From a candidate division GN15 bacterium (GTDB lineage: Bacteria > Zixibacteria > MSB-5A5 > GN15 > FEB-12), in the NCBI GenBank assembly GCA_014729205.1, contig WJKG01000428.1:1-5968 (forward strand): a stretch of 5,968 bases of DNA, given 5' to 3'. This document shows, one piece after another, positions 1-5,257 of this stretch (position 1 is the stretch's first letter; the number at the start of each line of letters is the position of its first letter). The translations under genes and the position numbers were made by a program. The notes below the pieces were generated by a model. It made no database searches and was not told the DNA's origin. It worked only from the letters and a program-made list of their open reading frames with translations.

Positions 1-930
1 AATGAACTCCCGGACCTGCAGCCACGAATTCAGGTTGGCTTGCTTAACATACTCGAAGAAAACGATATCCAGGTGCGCGGTTTCCCGCTTCGAGTCCCCC
101 TGGACATGCTGCTGGTGTTCACCGCCAATCCGGAGGACTACACCAACCGCGGCACCATCATTACGCCGTTGAAGGACCGCATAGATTCGCAGGTGATTAC
201 GCACTACCCGCGCTCGCTGGACGAGGCCAAGACCATTACCGAGCAGGAAGCAACCATCCAGGATGCCCCGATCCAGATCCCGGAGTTGATGCGGGACATT
301 ATCGAGGAAGTCTCTTTCCAGGCTCGCAAGAGCGAATACGTCGACCAATCATCCGGCGTCTCGGCGCGAGTCTCCATCTCGGCCTACGAAACCCTGTTGG
401 CCAATATCGAACGACGGGTCCTGCGCAACCGCGACGACGACCGGTACCCGCGTATGTGTGATCTTTATTCAATTCTCCCCGCTGTCAGCGGCAAGGTGGA
501 ATTGGTCTATGAGGGCGAACAGGAAGGTGCTTCCCTGGTGGTCCAGAGCCTGATTGGTGAGGCCATCAACAGCGTCTTCCTGCGGTATTTCCCGCGCCCA
601 TCAAAGGGCAAGTCTGATCCTGATCGTCCGGAGCCGGAGAACCCCTACGAGGCAGTGGTGGACTTTTTCAAGAGCGGCCAGCGCCTGGAGATCTCCGATG
701 AGATGCCGTTTGACGAGTACCGCCAGAAGCTCACGTCAATTGCCGGTCTTGATAGAATCGTTCGCGAGCACACCAAGGTGGACGACGACCGCGAGCAACT
801 CCTGATGATGGAATTCGTCTTGGAGGGGCTGCATCACAACAACATCATCGCGCGCGAAAGCGATGATGCCACGGTCGAGTACGGCGATGTCTTCTCCGAT
901 ATGTTGCGGGGTATGGAGGGTGGCAACTAA
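1..930 (+). CDS. AAA+ ATPase, magnesium-chelatase subunit I-like (C-terminal part, 5' end outside window)
   Basis: The reading frame is open from the first base, so the gene starts upstream; an internal TTG at 40 is not a credible start. The 309 visible residues begin with NELPDL, which in this family follows directly on the Walker B strand, so Walker A is outside the window. Visible ATPase parts are a sensor-1-like VFTANPEDY (residues 39-47), an arginine-finger-like LKDR (57-60) and a sensor-2-like SGVSAR (118-123). A family-typical GKVELVYEGEQEG follows at 164-176, then a helical C-terminal region. From memory it resembles the Bacteroidetes 'magnesium chelatase' or 'sigma-54-interacting' ATPases of roughly 480-510 residues, so about 60% is present. 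Such MoxR/BchI-like ATPases act with a VWA protein to remodel or insert metal into a target. The VWA partner lies 2 bp downstream, which supports a two-component cytoplasmic machine. No chlorophyll genes are visible, so a chelatase role is not implied; the substrate is unknown. Confidence 0.9.
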   Translation, partial: NELPDLQPRIQVGLLNILEENDIQVRGFPLRVPLDMLLVFTANPEDYTNRGTIITPLKDRIDSQVITHYPRSLDEAKTITEQEATIQDAPIQIPELMRDIIEEVSFQARKSEYVDQSSGVSARVSISAYETLLANIERRVLRNRDDDRYPRMCDLYSILPAVSGKVELVYEGEQEGASLVVQSLIGEAINSVFLRYFPRPSKGKSDPDRPEPENPYEAVVDFFKSGQRLEISDEMPFDEYRQKLTSIAGLDRIVREHTKVDDDREQLLMMEFVLEGLHHNNIIARESDDATVEYGDVFSDMLRGMEGGN

Positions 931-932
931 GT

Positions 933-2030
933 ATGCGCTTTGTCTATTCAGAATGGGATGATGAACTGTACGCCCGGCTGAAGGACATGTCGGATCTGAT
1001 GTCGATCTTCAACTACTTATTGATGCGACTCAACGGCGACGTGCAGGAAACGCTGGATCTGATGCGTCGCCTGCAACAGAAAGGCATCCTCGATGCTAAG
1101 TACGACCTCGATGAGTTCGAGCGCCAACTCAAGGAGAACCGCTTCATTAAAGAAGGGCAGACTGGACTCAAACTGAGTACCCGCGGTGAACGGCAACTCC
1201 GTCAGGACGCCTTTGATCTGATCTTCCAGAAGATGCGGCCCTCCGGAAAGGGGCAGCACCGGCTTCCGTATGAAGGCGGCACCTCCGATGAACCCCTGCC
1301 GGAGAAGCGCCAGTACTCATTCGGCGATAACTTCCGCTCGATTGATTACACTTCGTCAATGTTCAATTCCATCACCCGAAGCGGCGATCTGGGTTTGGAC
1401 CTGACTGAACAAGACCTGGAAGTCTATGAGTCCGAACGCAGTACCTCGTGCGCCACGGTGTTGATGATCGACATTTCGCACTCCATGATCCTCTATGGCG
1501 AGGACCGCATCACCCCGGCCAAACAAGTAGCGATGGCATTCACTGAGTTGATCCTGAGCAAATATCCGGGCGATGCACTCAATATTGTCACCTTCGGCGA
1601 CACCGCCGAGGAAATCAGCATCCAGAACCTGCCCTACCTGGCGGTCGGACCATACCACACCAATACCCAGGCGGGACTTCGTCTCGCCCGCCAGATACTC
1701 ATGCGTCGCAAGCACGCCAACAAGCAGATCTTCATGATCACCGACGGCAAACCCAGCATGATAACCCGCCCCAACGGTACCCTGTACAGGAACCCGATGG
1801 GGCTCGATCCGCGGATTGCCAATCGTACGCTGGACGAGGCCGTCATCTGCCGCAAAAAGAAAATCCCGATTACCACCTTCATGGTGACTGACGATCCCTA
1901 TCTTCAGCAGTTTGTGGCGCGCCTGACCGAGCTCAACCGGGGCCGGGCCTACTTTTCCTCGGTAGACAATCTCGGCGGCTACGTCATATGGGATTTCGTG
2001 GCCAATCGCCGTCAGCGCCGAGGCCGCTAA
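933..2030 (+). CDS. VWA-domain protein, partner of the upstream AAA+ ATPase (BchD/CoxE-like)
   Basis: The 365-residue protein has no signal peptide and is probably cytoplasmic. Residues 1-165 are a helical, charged N-terminal region of no recognised function. The C-terminal half is a von Willebrand factor A domain (about 174-355) with a complete MIDAS metal site: DISHS gives D180, S182 and S184, HTNTQAGL supplies the threonine (T243 or T245), and MITDGKPS supplies D271. Family-typical blocks YGEDRITPAKQVAMA (188-202), LPYLAVGPYHTNT (233-245) and DPYLQQFV (321-328) are also present. The C-terminus is basic (RRQRRGR). The ATG lies 2 bp after the ATPase stop, with GGAGGG at 915-920 as a rather distant Shine-Dalgarno, so the two genes are almost certainly co-transcribed. 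MoxR/BchI-type ATPases commonly pair with VWA proteins that recognise the target through the MIDAS ion. The length and intact motifs suggest a functional gene; the target is unknown. Confidence 0.92.
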   Translation: MRFVYSEWDDELYARLKDMSDLMSIFNYLLMRLNGDVQETLDLMRRLQQKGILDAKYDLDEFERQLKENRFIKEGQTGLKLSTRGERQLRQDAFDLIFQKMRPSGKGQHRLPYEGGTSDEPLPEKRQYSFGDNFRSIDYTSSMFNSITRSGDLGLDLTEQDLEVYESERSTSCATVLMIDISHSMILYGEDRITPAKQVAMAFTELILSKYPGDALNIVTFGDTAEEISIQNLPYLAVGPYHTNTQAGLRLARQILMRRKHANKQIFMITDGKPSMITRPNGTLYRNPMGLDPRIANRTLDEAVICRKKKIPITTFMVTDDPYLQQFVARLTELNRGRAYFSSVDNLGGYVIWDFVANRRQRRGR

Positions 2031-2279
2031 CAGAAGCCAAACGCTCGCATAAGCTATAGCCTGCCAAGGGCTTAGATGCTCGATCGAGGAAGACACGCAG
2101 GCGCTGTAAGCAATAGTAAGGAAAAAGGACAATTCTTGGACTATTTTGGTCCAAATAGGGGAACTTTGTACTTGGCTCACGGGTTATAAGGGGCAACAGC
2201 GAGGTTCAGCTGTCCGGCTAACTACTCAGAACCACTAACACGCTAATCGGAAGAACCTCTGATCGCAAGGAGTGAGACA
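2031..2279 (+). other. Intergenic leader region upstream of the first HMA gene
   Basis: No coding frame here has family features or start signals. A weak stem-loop can be drawn just after the VWA gene (TAAGC 2050-2054 with GCTTA 2070-2074), and a 10-bp palindrome CTCGATCGAG lies at 2079-2088. Neither is followed by a T-run, so no intrinsic terminator for the ATPase/VWA operon is visible. The main signal is the dyad at 2136-2154, annotated separately. Nearer the next gene, GAGGTTC (2201-2207) can pair with GAACCTC (2253-2259), which could fold the 5' leader of the HMA mRNA. I recognise no known riboswitch. Confidence 0.5.
2136..2154. promoter_or_regulatory. Candidate operator, dyad TTGGAC-N7-GTCCAA (Rrf2/IscR-like)
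   Basis: TTGGAC (2136-2141) and GTCCAA (2149-2154) are perfect inverted repeats around the AT-rich centre TATTTTG. The core GACTATTTTGGTC matches the IscR type-1 core GACTRWWWYAGTC, recalled from memory, at 12 of 13 positions; the flanks do not match well. It lies about 125 bp upstream of the HMA gene and about 105 bp after the VWA gene, so the HMA gene is the likelier target. Rrf2-family regulators respond to Fe-S status, redox, nitric oxide or cysteine. The assignment to that family is an inference from the site alone. A spacer-bearing dyad could also be a hairpin, but no T-run follows. Confidence 0.4.
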
Positions 2280-2930
2280 ATGAAGAAGATTTCCAAGATT
2301 TCTATCGCGCTGATCGCGGCGTTTGCCCTGGTTGCCGCCTTTACTTATTCCACCGGCTATACCTGCGGTGGGGACAAGACTTCGACGGCAACCAAAGTGA
2401 ATGCCGAGACCAAGTCATACGCCTGCGGCAGCAAGGCTGACAAGGCCGAAAAGGCCACCGCGAAGATGATCGATGGTAAGTCTCATTGCTCGTCCAGCAA
2501 GACGGCCATGGCCGCCAAGGACGGCAAGACCTGTACTATCGATGGTGTTACCTACGAAGCCCGCACTCTCAATATCGCCGGTATGACCTGTGGCGGTTGC
2601 GAAAAGTCCGTGACTGCGGCTCTGGCCAGTGCCCCTGGCGTTCACAAAGTTGAAAAGGTTTGTTACGAGAACGGTACCGCCATGGTCTGGGTGAAAGCCG
2701 ACAAGGTCTGCGAGAAGAGCATGGTCAAGAGTGTTGCCGACAAGGGTTTCAAGGCCGAGATCATCCCCGCGGTTGCTACCAGTAACACCGCCGGCGAGAA
2801 GGTCTGCCCGGTGACCGGCAAGACGATAAAGACAGCCTCTGCCGACAAGAAGGCCGGCTGCGACAAGCCGTGTGACAAGCCCTGCGACTCCAAGACCAAG
2901 GGCTCCAAGGCTAAGGCCGAAGCTCACTAA
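2280..2930 (+). CDS. Exported cysteine-rich protein with one HMA domain (first of pair)
   Basis: The 216-residue protein starts at an ATG with AAGGAG (2267-2272) seven bases upstream. A basic start (MKKISK) and hydrophobic stretch (about 7-22) form a signal peptide; the cleavage site is not clear-cut. Residues 30-95 are low-complexity, rich in Lys, Ala, Thr and scattered Cys. An HMA (MerP/CopZ-like) fold spans about 95-163 with the metal-binding motif GMTCGGC (101-107; C104, C107) and the usual KGFKAE end. The tail holds CPVTGK (176-181) and CDKPCDKPCD (194-203), giving 12 cysteines in all. HMA domains bind soft metals such as Cu(I), Zn or Hg; the extra cysteines suggest additional metal or thiol capacity. 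No P-type ATPase, mer or cop gene is adjacent, so a periplasmic metal buffer or chaperone is inferred. It is a paralogue of the protein at 3174-3776. Confidence 0.9.
   Translation: MKKISKISIALIAAFALVAAFTYSTGYTCGGDKTSTATKVNAETKSYACGSKADKAEKATAKMIDGKSHCSSSKTAMAAKDGKTCTIDGVTYEARTLNIAGMTCGGCEKSVTAALASAPGVHKVEKVCYENGTAMVWVKADKVCEKSMVKSVADKGFKAEIIPAVATSNTAGEKVCPVTGKTIKTASADKKAGCDKPCDKPCDSKTKGSKAKAEAH
2859..2888 (+). repeat. 12-bp tandem repeat encoding CDKP-CDKP-CD
   Basis: TGCGACAAGCCG is followed directly by TGTGACAAGCCC, two 12-bp units differing at two bases, then a partial third unit TGCGAC. The repeat places cysteines 194, 198 and 202 at regular four-residue spacing (C-x3-C-x3-C) in the C-terminal tail of the first HMA protein. 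Both changes in the second unit are synonymous (TGC/TGT, CCG/CCC), which fits an in-frame duplication kept under protein-level selection. Confidence 0.7.
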
Positions 2931-2998
2931 TGCAGAGCAATAGCAAAGCAAGTCTTTCATAGACTTTCCATACACTACCAACCAGCATGTGCATCTGG

Positions 2999-3031
2999 CG
3001 GGACCTCGGCTACGGGGTCCCGTTTCTTTTT
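2999..3031 (+). terminator. Intrinsic terminator after first HMA gene
   Basis: CGGGACC (2999-3005) pairs with GGTCCCG (3016-3022) in a perfect 7-bp GC-rich stem with a 10-nt loop, followed at once by TTTCTTTTT (3023-3031). It lies 69 bp after the stop codon at 2930. It should end the first HMA transcript and separate it from the second HMA gene, so the two paralogues are not a simple operon. Confidence 0.9.
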
Positions 3032-3070
3032 GCCGCTCAAACAGTTAGCACATCTTTAGTTTGTGGGGTG

Positions 3071-3091
3071 AAAAGGTCAATTTATCCTTTT
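3071..3091. promoter_or_regulatory. Candidate operator, dyad AAAAGG-N9-CCTTTT
   Basis: AAAAGG (3071-3076) and CCTTTT (3086-3091) form a perfect 6-bp inverted repeat around an AT-rich 9-bp spacer, about 83 bp upstream of the second HMA gene. Its right arm overlaps the putative -35 hexamer TTGCAT (3090-3095), a position suited to a repressor. The arms differ from the dyad upstream of the first HMA gene, so the two genes may answer to different regulators. No regulator family is suggested by the sequence. Confidence 0.35.
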
Positions 3092-3117
3092 GCATTACCG
3101 GCCTGAAGCCCTATATT
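3090..3117 (+). promoter_or_regulatory. Candidate promoter of second HMA gene
   Basis: TTGCAT (3090-3095) and TATATT (3112-3117) are separated by 16 bp. The -10 matches TATAAT at five of six positions; the -35 keeps only the TTG. Transcription would begin near 3124, giving a leader of about 50 nt that contains the AAAGAGG ribosome site. The promoter lies downstream of the terminator at 2999-3031, as expected for an independent unit. Sigma-factor preference in this organism is unknown. Confidence 0.35.
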
Positions 3118-3155
3118 GGGCAAAACGAGCTAATACTACACCCCACGCCTACCGC

Positions 3156-3162
3156 AAAGAGG
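3156..3162 (+). promoter_or_regulatory. Ribosome binding site deciding the start of the second HMA gene
   Basis: AAAGAGG lies 11 bases before the ATG at 3174. That ATG starts directly with a lysine-hydrophobic signal peptide. An in-frame TTG at 3090 would add 28 hydrophilic residues before the signal peptide and has no such site in front, so 3174 is preferred. Confidence 0.65.
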
Positions 3163-3173
3163 ATGACAAGACT

Positions 3174-3776
3174 ATGAAGAAGATGCTTACTGTGCTGGTA
3201 CTGATGATGGCTTTCATGGCCATGACCTCGGTCGTTGCCACGGCTCACGATGGCTGTGCCTCCAAGACCACCAAAACCGAAACCGCCGAAAAGGCCACCA
3301 AGATTGACAAGGCGAAGGCCGGCTGCACCGGACATACCGATGCTACCCACGCCGCCCATAAGGCCGAGTGCACCCATCACGACGGTGTCAAGTGCGCCTC
3401 ATTGAACCTGTCAATCGAGGGCATGGTCTGCCAGTCCTGCGAGTCTGTGATCAAGGCCACCTTGACGGAGATGCCGGGCGTGCTGGCGGTCGAGAAGATA
3501 AGCTACAAGGAAGGCAAGGCGCTGGTTTGTGTCGATCCCGCCAAGGTCAAAGACGCTGAACTGGTCAAGGCCGTCACCAACAAGGGCTACAAGGCCGAGG
3601 TGATGCCGGCTGTGGCCACCGATGCCACCACCGCGACCGCCACCAAGGCCTCTGCCAAGAGTAGTTGCGCCAAGGCTACCAGTGCCTGTGCCAAGATCTG
3701 CGGCAAGGCCAAACAGGCCAGCGCCAGCAAGGACTCTGACAAGAAGACTGGCTGCGAGGAGAAGAAGTCCAACTAA
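3174..3776 (+). CDS. Exported cysteine/histidine-rich protein with one HMA domain (second of pair)
   Basis: The 200-residue protein begins with a clear signal peptide (MKKMLTVLVLMMAFMAM) and a good signal-peptidase I site after ATA at 22-24, leaving His25 as mature N-terminus. Residues 25-75 are low-complexity, rich in Lys, Thr and Ala, with four Cys and six His (including HTDATHAAH and CTHHD), a possible extra metal-binding arm. The HMA domain spans about 77-145 with GMVCQSC (83-89; C86, C89) and KGYKAE at its end. The tail (150-200) is Ala/Thr/Lys-rich with Cys at 165, 172, 176 and 194. From GM to PAVAT it is 33/67 identical to the first HMA protein without gaps. Its own terminator and upstream signals point to separate expression. 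The His-rich arm is absent from the first copy, so metal preference may differ. A MerP-like mercury role is possible, but no mer genes are present. Confidence 0.9.
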   Translation: MKKMLTVLVLMMAFMAMTSVVATAHDGCASKTTKTETAEKATKIDKAKAGCTGHTDATHAAHKAECTHHDGVKCASLNLSIEGMVCQSCESVIKATLTEMPGVLAVEKISYKEGKALVCVDPAKVKDAELVKAVTNKGYKAEVMPAVATDATTATATKASAKSSCAKATSACAKICGKAKQASASKDSDKKTGCEEKKSN

Positions 3777-3809
3777 ATCACTTCGCAGCTTCTACACCAA
3801 ATTGCCACA

Positions 3810-3842
3810 GGGCGAGACCACACCCGGTCTCGCCCTTTTCTG
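3810..3842 (+). terminator. Intrinsic terminator after second HMA gene
   Basis: GGGCGAGACC (3810-3819) pairs perfectly with GGTCTCGCCC (3826-3835): a 10-bp stem, loop ACACCC, then TTTTCTG. It lies 33 bp after the stop codon. This very stable structure should separate the HMA gene from the outer-membrane protein gene downstream. Confidence 0.92.
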
Positions 3843-3882
3843 TGCGCAATCCTGGCACAACTCGCACAAATCGCCACGCATA

Positions 3883-3899
3883 ATGCAAAATCTTTGCAT
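3883..3899. promoter_or_regulatory. Candidate operator, perfect dyad ATGCAAA-ATC-TTTGCAT
   Basis: Two perfect 7-bp arms (3883-3889 and 3893-3899) flank a 3-bp centre, 37 bp upstream of the PorV-like start codon. The right arm contains TTGCAT (3894-3899), which has a weak -10 candidate TACCAT (3917-3922) 17 bp further on. If that is the promoter, the transcript would start only a few bases before the ATG, and the dyad would overlap the -35. The same heptamer TTTGCAT occurs at 3089-3095 upstream of the second HMA gene. Confidence 0.45.
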
Positions 3900-3936
3900 C
3901 GTGTACGTCTAATAGGTACCATAACGGCAACCTGAT

Positions 3937-4893
3937 ATGCGCATACTACTAACCGTCATACTCATAGTACTGCTGGCCCCGCTCGGCCATACCGCCAAGT
4001 ACGCCGGAGATCCGTACACGCTCGGCGTGGGGGCGCGGGCGCTGGCCATGGGTGGTGCTGTGGTGGCCGGACCTTTCGATGGATCGGTCGGCTACTGGAA
4101 TCCCGCCGGGATCGGCGAACTGTCCGGGCGTCGCGTCATGGCCATGCACGCCGAAACATTCGGCTCGCTGCTAAACCATGATTTTGTCGGCTATGTCGAC
4201 TCGCGGGGTCGCGAGGGCTCACTCATTTCCGGCTGGAGCGCCTATGTCTACTACCTGGGCGGCGGCGGTATCAAGATAACCCGGCTCGACCAATTCAACC
4301 GCCCCTATGTCGAGCGCGAGGAATCCCACGGCGATTACATGCTGGCCGGGGCGGTTGCGGGGCGCGTGACCGACCGCCTGAGCTGGGGCCTGGCCGCGCG
4401 GCTCTTGTATCGCGATATCGGCACCGAGTCCGGCAAGGGGTTGTCGGTCGATGCCGGTCTGTTGTACCGCGCCCATCCCAAGCTCAACCTGGGACTGGTG
4501 GTCACCGACATCACCACCGGTGTAATCCGCTACTCTGGCGAGACATTCGACTCCGGCTCCAACTATGAATCCATCTACCCGGCGCTGCGTCCGGGCCTGG
4601 CGTATGCATATCCAATTGGCGATTTTGTTACCACAGCCACATTCACCGGCGAGATTCGATTCGAGGGCCTCGAGAATGCGTCGCAGTACTGGGGCGGGGC
4701 TCTGTCACTGGACACACACTACGGCCTGGAGGTTGCCTGGCGCGATATGCTCTTTGGCCGCACGGGATTCGATATCGGTCGGTTTACGGCGGGCGCGGGG
4801 GTGATCTTGAGCCGCGTGACGGTCGACTTCGCCTACCTCCACCACGACGACCTCGACGAGACGTACCGGGTGAGTGCTGGGTACGGGTGGTAA
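3937..4893 (+). CDS. PorV/PorQ-family (UPF0164-like) outer-membrane beta-barrel protein
   Basis: The 318-residue protein starts with a signal peptide (MRILLTVILIVLLAPLGHTA, likely cleaved near residue 20). The mature N-terminus carries the family signature LGVGARALAMGGA (29-41) followed by YWNPAGIGEL (53-62). The rest alternates short hydrophobic and polar strands rich in Gly and aromatics, as in a FadL/PorV-like barrel, and ends with TYRVSAGYGW, a plausible C-terminal beta-signal with terminal Trp. PorV and PorQ serve type IX secretion in Bacteroidetes. Many FCB genomes also hold several PorV-like proteins of unknown function, and no other type IX component is present here, so a specific secretion role is not claimed. 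The ATG lacks a visible Shine-Dalgarno, unlike the HMA genes. It follows a strong terminator and is therefore probably monocistronic; no T-tailed terminator is evident after it. Confidence 0.85.
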   Translation: MRILLTVILIVLLAPLGHTAKYAGDPYTLGVGARALAMGGAVVAGPFDGSVGYWNPAGIGELSGRRVMAMHAETFGSLLNHDFVGYVDSRGREGSLISGWSAYVYYLGGGGIKITRLDQFNRPYVEREESHGDYMLAGAVAGRVTDRLSWGLAARLLYRDIGTESGKGLSVDAGLLYRAHPKLNLGLVVTDITTGVIRYSGETFDSGSNYESIYPALRPGLAYAYPIGDFVTTATFTGEIRFEGLENASQYWGGALSLDTHYGLEVAWRDMLFGRTGFDIGRFTAGAGVILSRVTVDFAYLHHDDLDETYRVSAGYGW

Positions 4894-4979
4894 GGGGAAC
4901 CCTTCAACGAACTAAAACGTAATCATCCAACCCGCGCACGCGGTCCACGCTCGAAAGATCGGGTATCACACCGCCGCCA

Positions 4980-5132
4980 GTCATCGCGAGGAGACCGCCG
5001 ATCGGTGGACGACGCGGCGATCTCAGAACATGTTGGCTGGGCTCGCAACTCCCGCAATCAAATGCGGTACGTCTTGAGATTGCTTCGTCCCTGGGCACCT
5101 GAAGGATGCCTGCCGGTCCTCTCAGAGATGAC
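4980..5132. repeat. MITE/REP-like intergenic element with imperfect inverted arms
   Basis: The left arm (4980-5024) starts GTCATCGCGAGGAGACCG and ends GACGCGGCGATCTC. The reverse complement of the right arm (5076-5132) starts GTCATCTCTGAGAGGACCG and ends GACGAAGCAATCTC, so the ends match closely (11/14 at the inner end) while the middles differ by about 12 bp in length. Between the arms lies a small perfect hairpin, CCGCA (5052-5056) with TGCGG (5063-5067). The arms resemble the GTCATTGCGAGGAG...GAAGCAATCTC-type repeats I recall as dispersed in many environmental bacterial genomes. No transposase is encoded, so if mobile it would be non-autonomous. Copy number cannot be judged from one copy. 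Confidence 0.6.
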
Positions 5133-5140
5133 TTGAGTTG

Positions 5141-5165
5141 ATAGGTGGGGCCAGGAACCACCTAT
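5141..5165. repeat. Perfect 8-bp inverted repeat (stem-loop)
   Basis: ATAGGTGG (5141-5148) and CCACCTAT (5158-5165) are perfect inverted repeats around GGCCAGGAA. No T-run follows on either strand, so it is not a typical intrinsic terminator. It could still protect 3' ends of the converging transcripts or be a second repeat module next to the element at 4980-5132. Confidence 0.5.
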
Positions 5166-5257
5166 GGATTACACTCGTGAGCGAGCGATGCCGCAAAAGG
5201 TCTCGCCACATTATAGAGTCACCCCTTCAATACAGTAGGATACATTGCCCCTCCCCC

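Larger units (their letters stand above)
4894..5257. other. Intergenic region between converging genes, mostly repeat-like
   Basis: This 364-bp gap separates the PorV-like gene from the minus-strand RCK gene, and both end here. No credible coding frame was found. An 85-residue minus-strand frame (4904-5161) runs through the repeat arms and lacks family features. The gap contains the inverted-repeat element 4980-5132 and the hairpin 5141-5165, annotated separately. The flanks 4894-4979 and 5166-5257 hold nothing recognisable, and no T-tailed terminator was seen for either gene. Confidence 0.6.

Noticed and set aside
1356..2180. 274-residue open frame on the minus strand across the VWA gene
   Set aside because: It lies almost wholly antisense to a gene with intact VWA motifs, has no family features, and is best explained as a long shadow frame in GC-rich coding DNA.
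2355..2370. Possible lipobox at Cys29 of the first HMA protein
   Set aside because: The preceding residues (TGYTC) do not fit the L-[AS]-[GA]-C consensus, so lipoprotein processing is not supported.
3090..3173. TTG start giving the second HMA protein a 28-residue N-terminal extension
   Set aside because: It would bury the signal peptide behind a hydrophilic extension and would lie in the likely promoter; the ATG at 3174 has a ribosome site and begins the signal peptide.
3853..3868. TGGCAC resembling a sigma-54 -24 element
   Set aside because: The next GC lies 8 rather than 10 bases after the GG, so the -24/-12 spacing fails.
3622..3912. 96-residue proline/arginine-rich plus-strand frame
   Set aside because: It overlaps the HMA protein tail in another frame, then crosses the strong terminator and the dyad; its composition is that of a shadow frame.
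4892..4904. Small hairpin AAGGG-GAA-CCCTT at the PorV-like stop codon as terminator
   Set aside because: The stem is only five base pairs, overlaps the stop codon and has no T-run after it.
4904..5161. 85-residue minus-strand frame between the converging genes
   Set aside because: It runs through the inverted-repeat arms and has no recognisable domain; translated repeat sequence is the simpler explanation.
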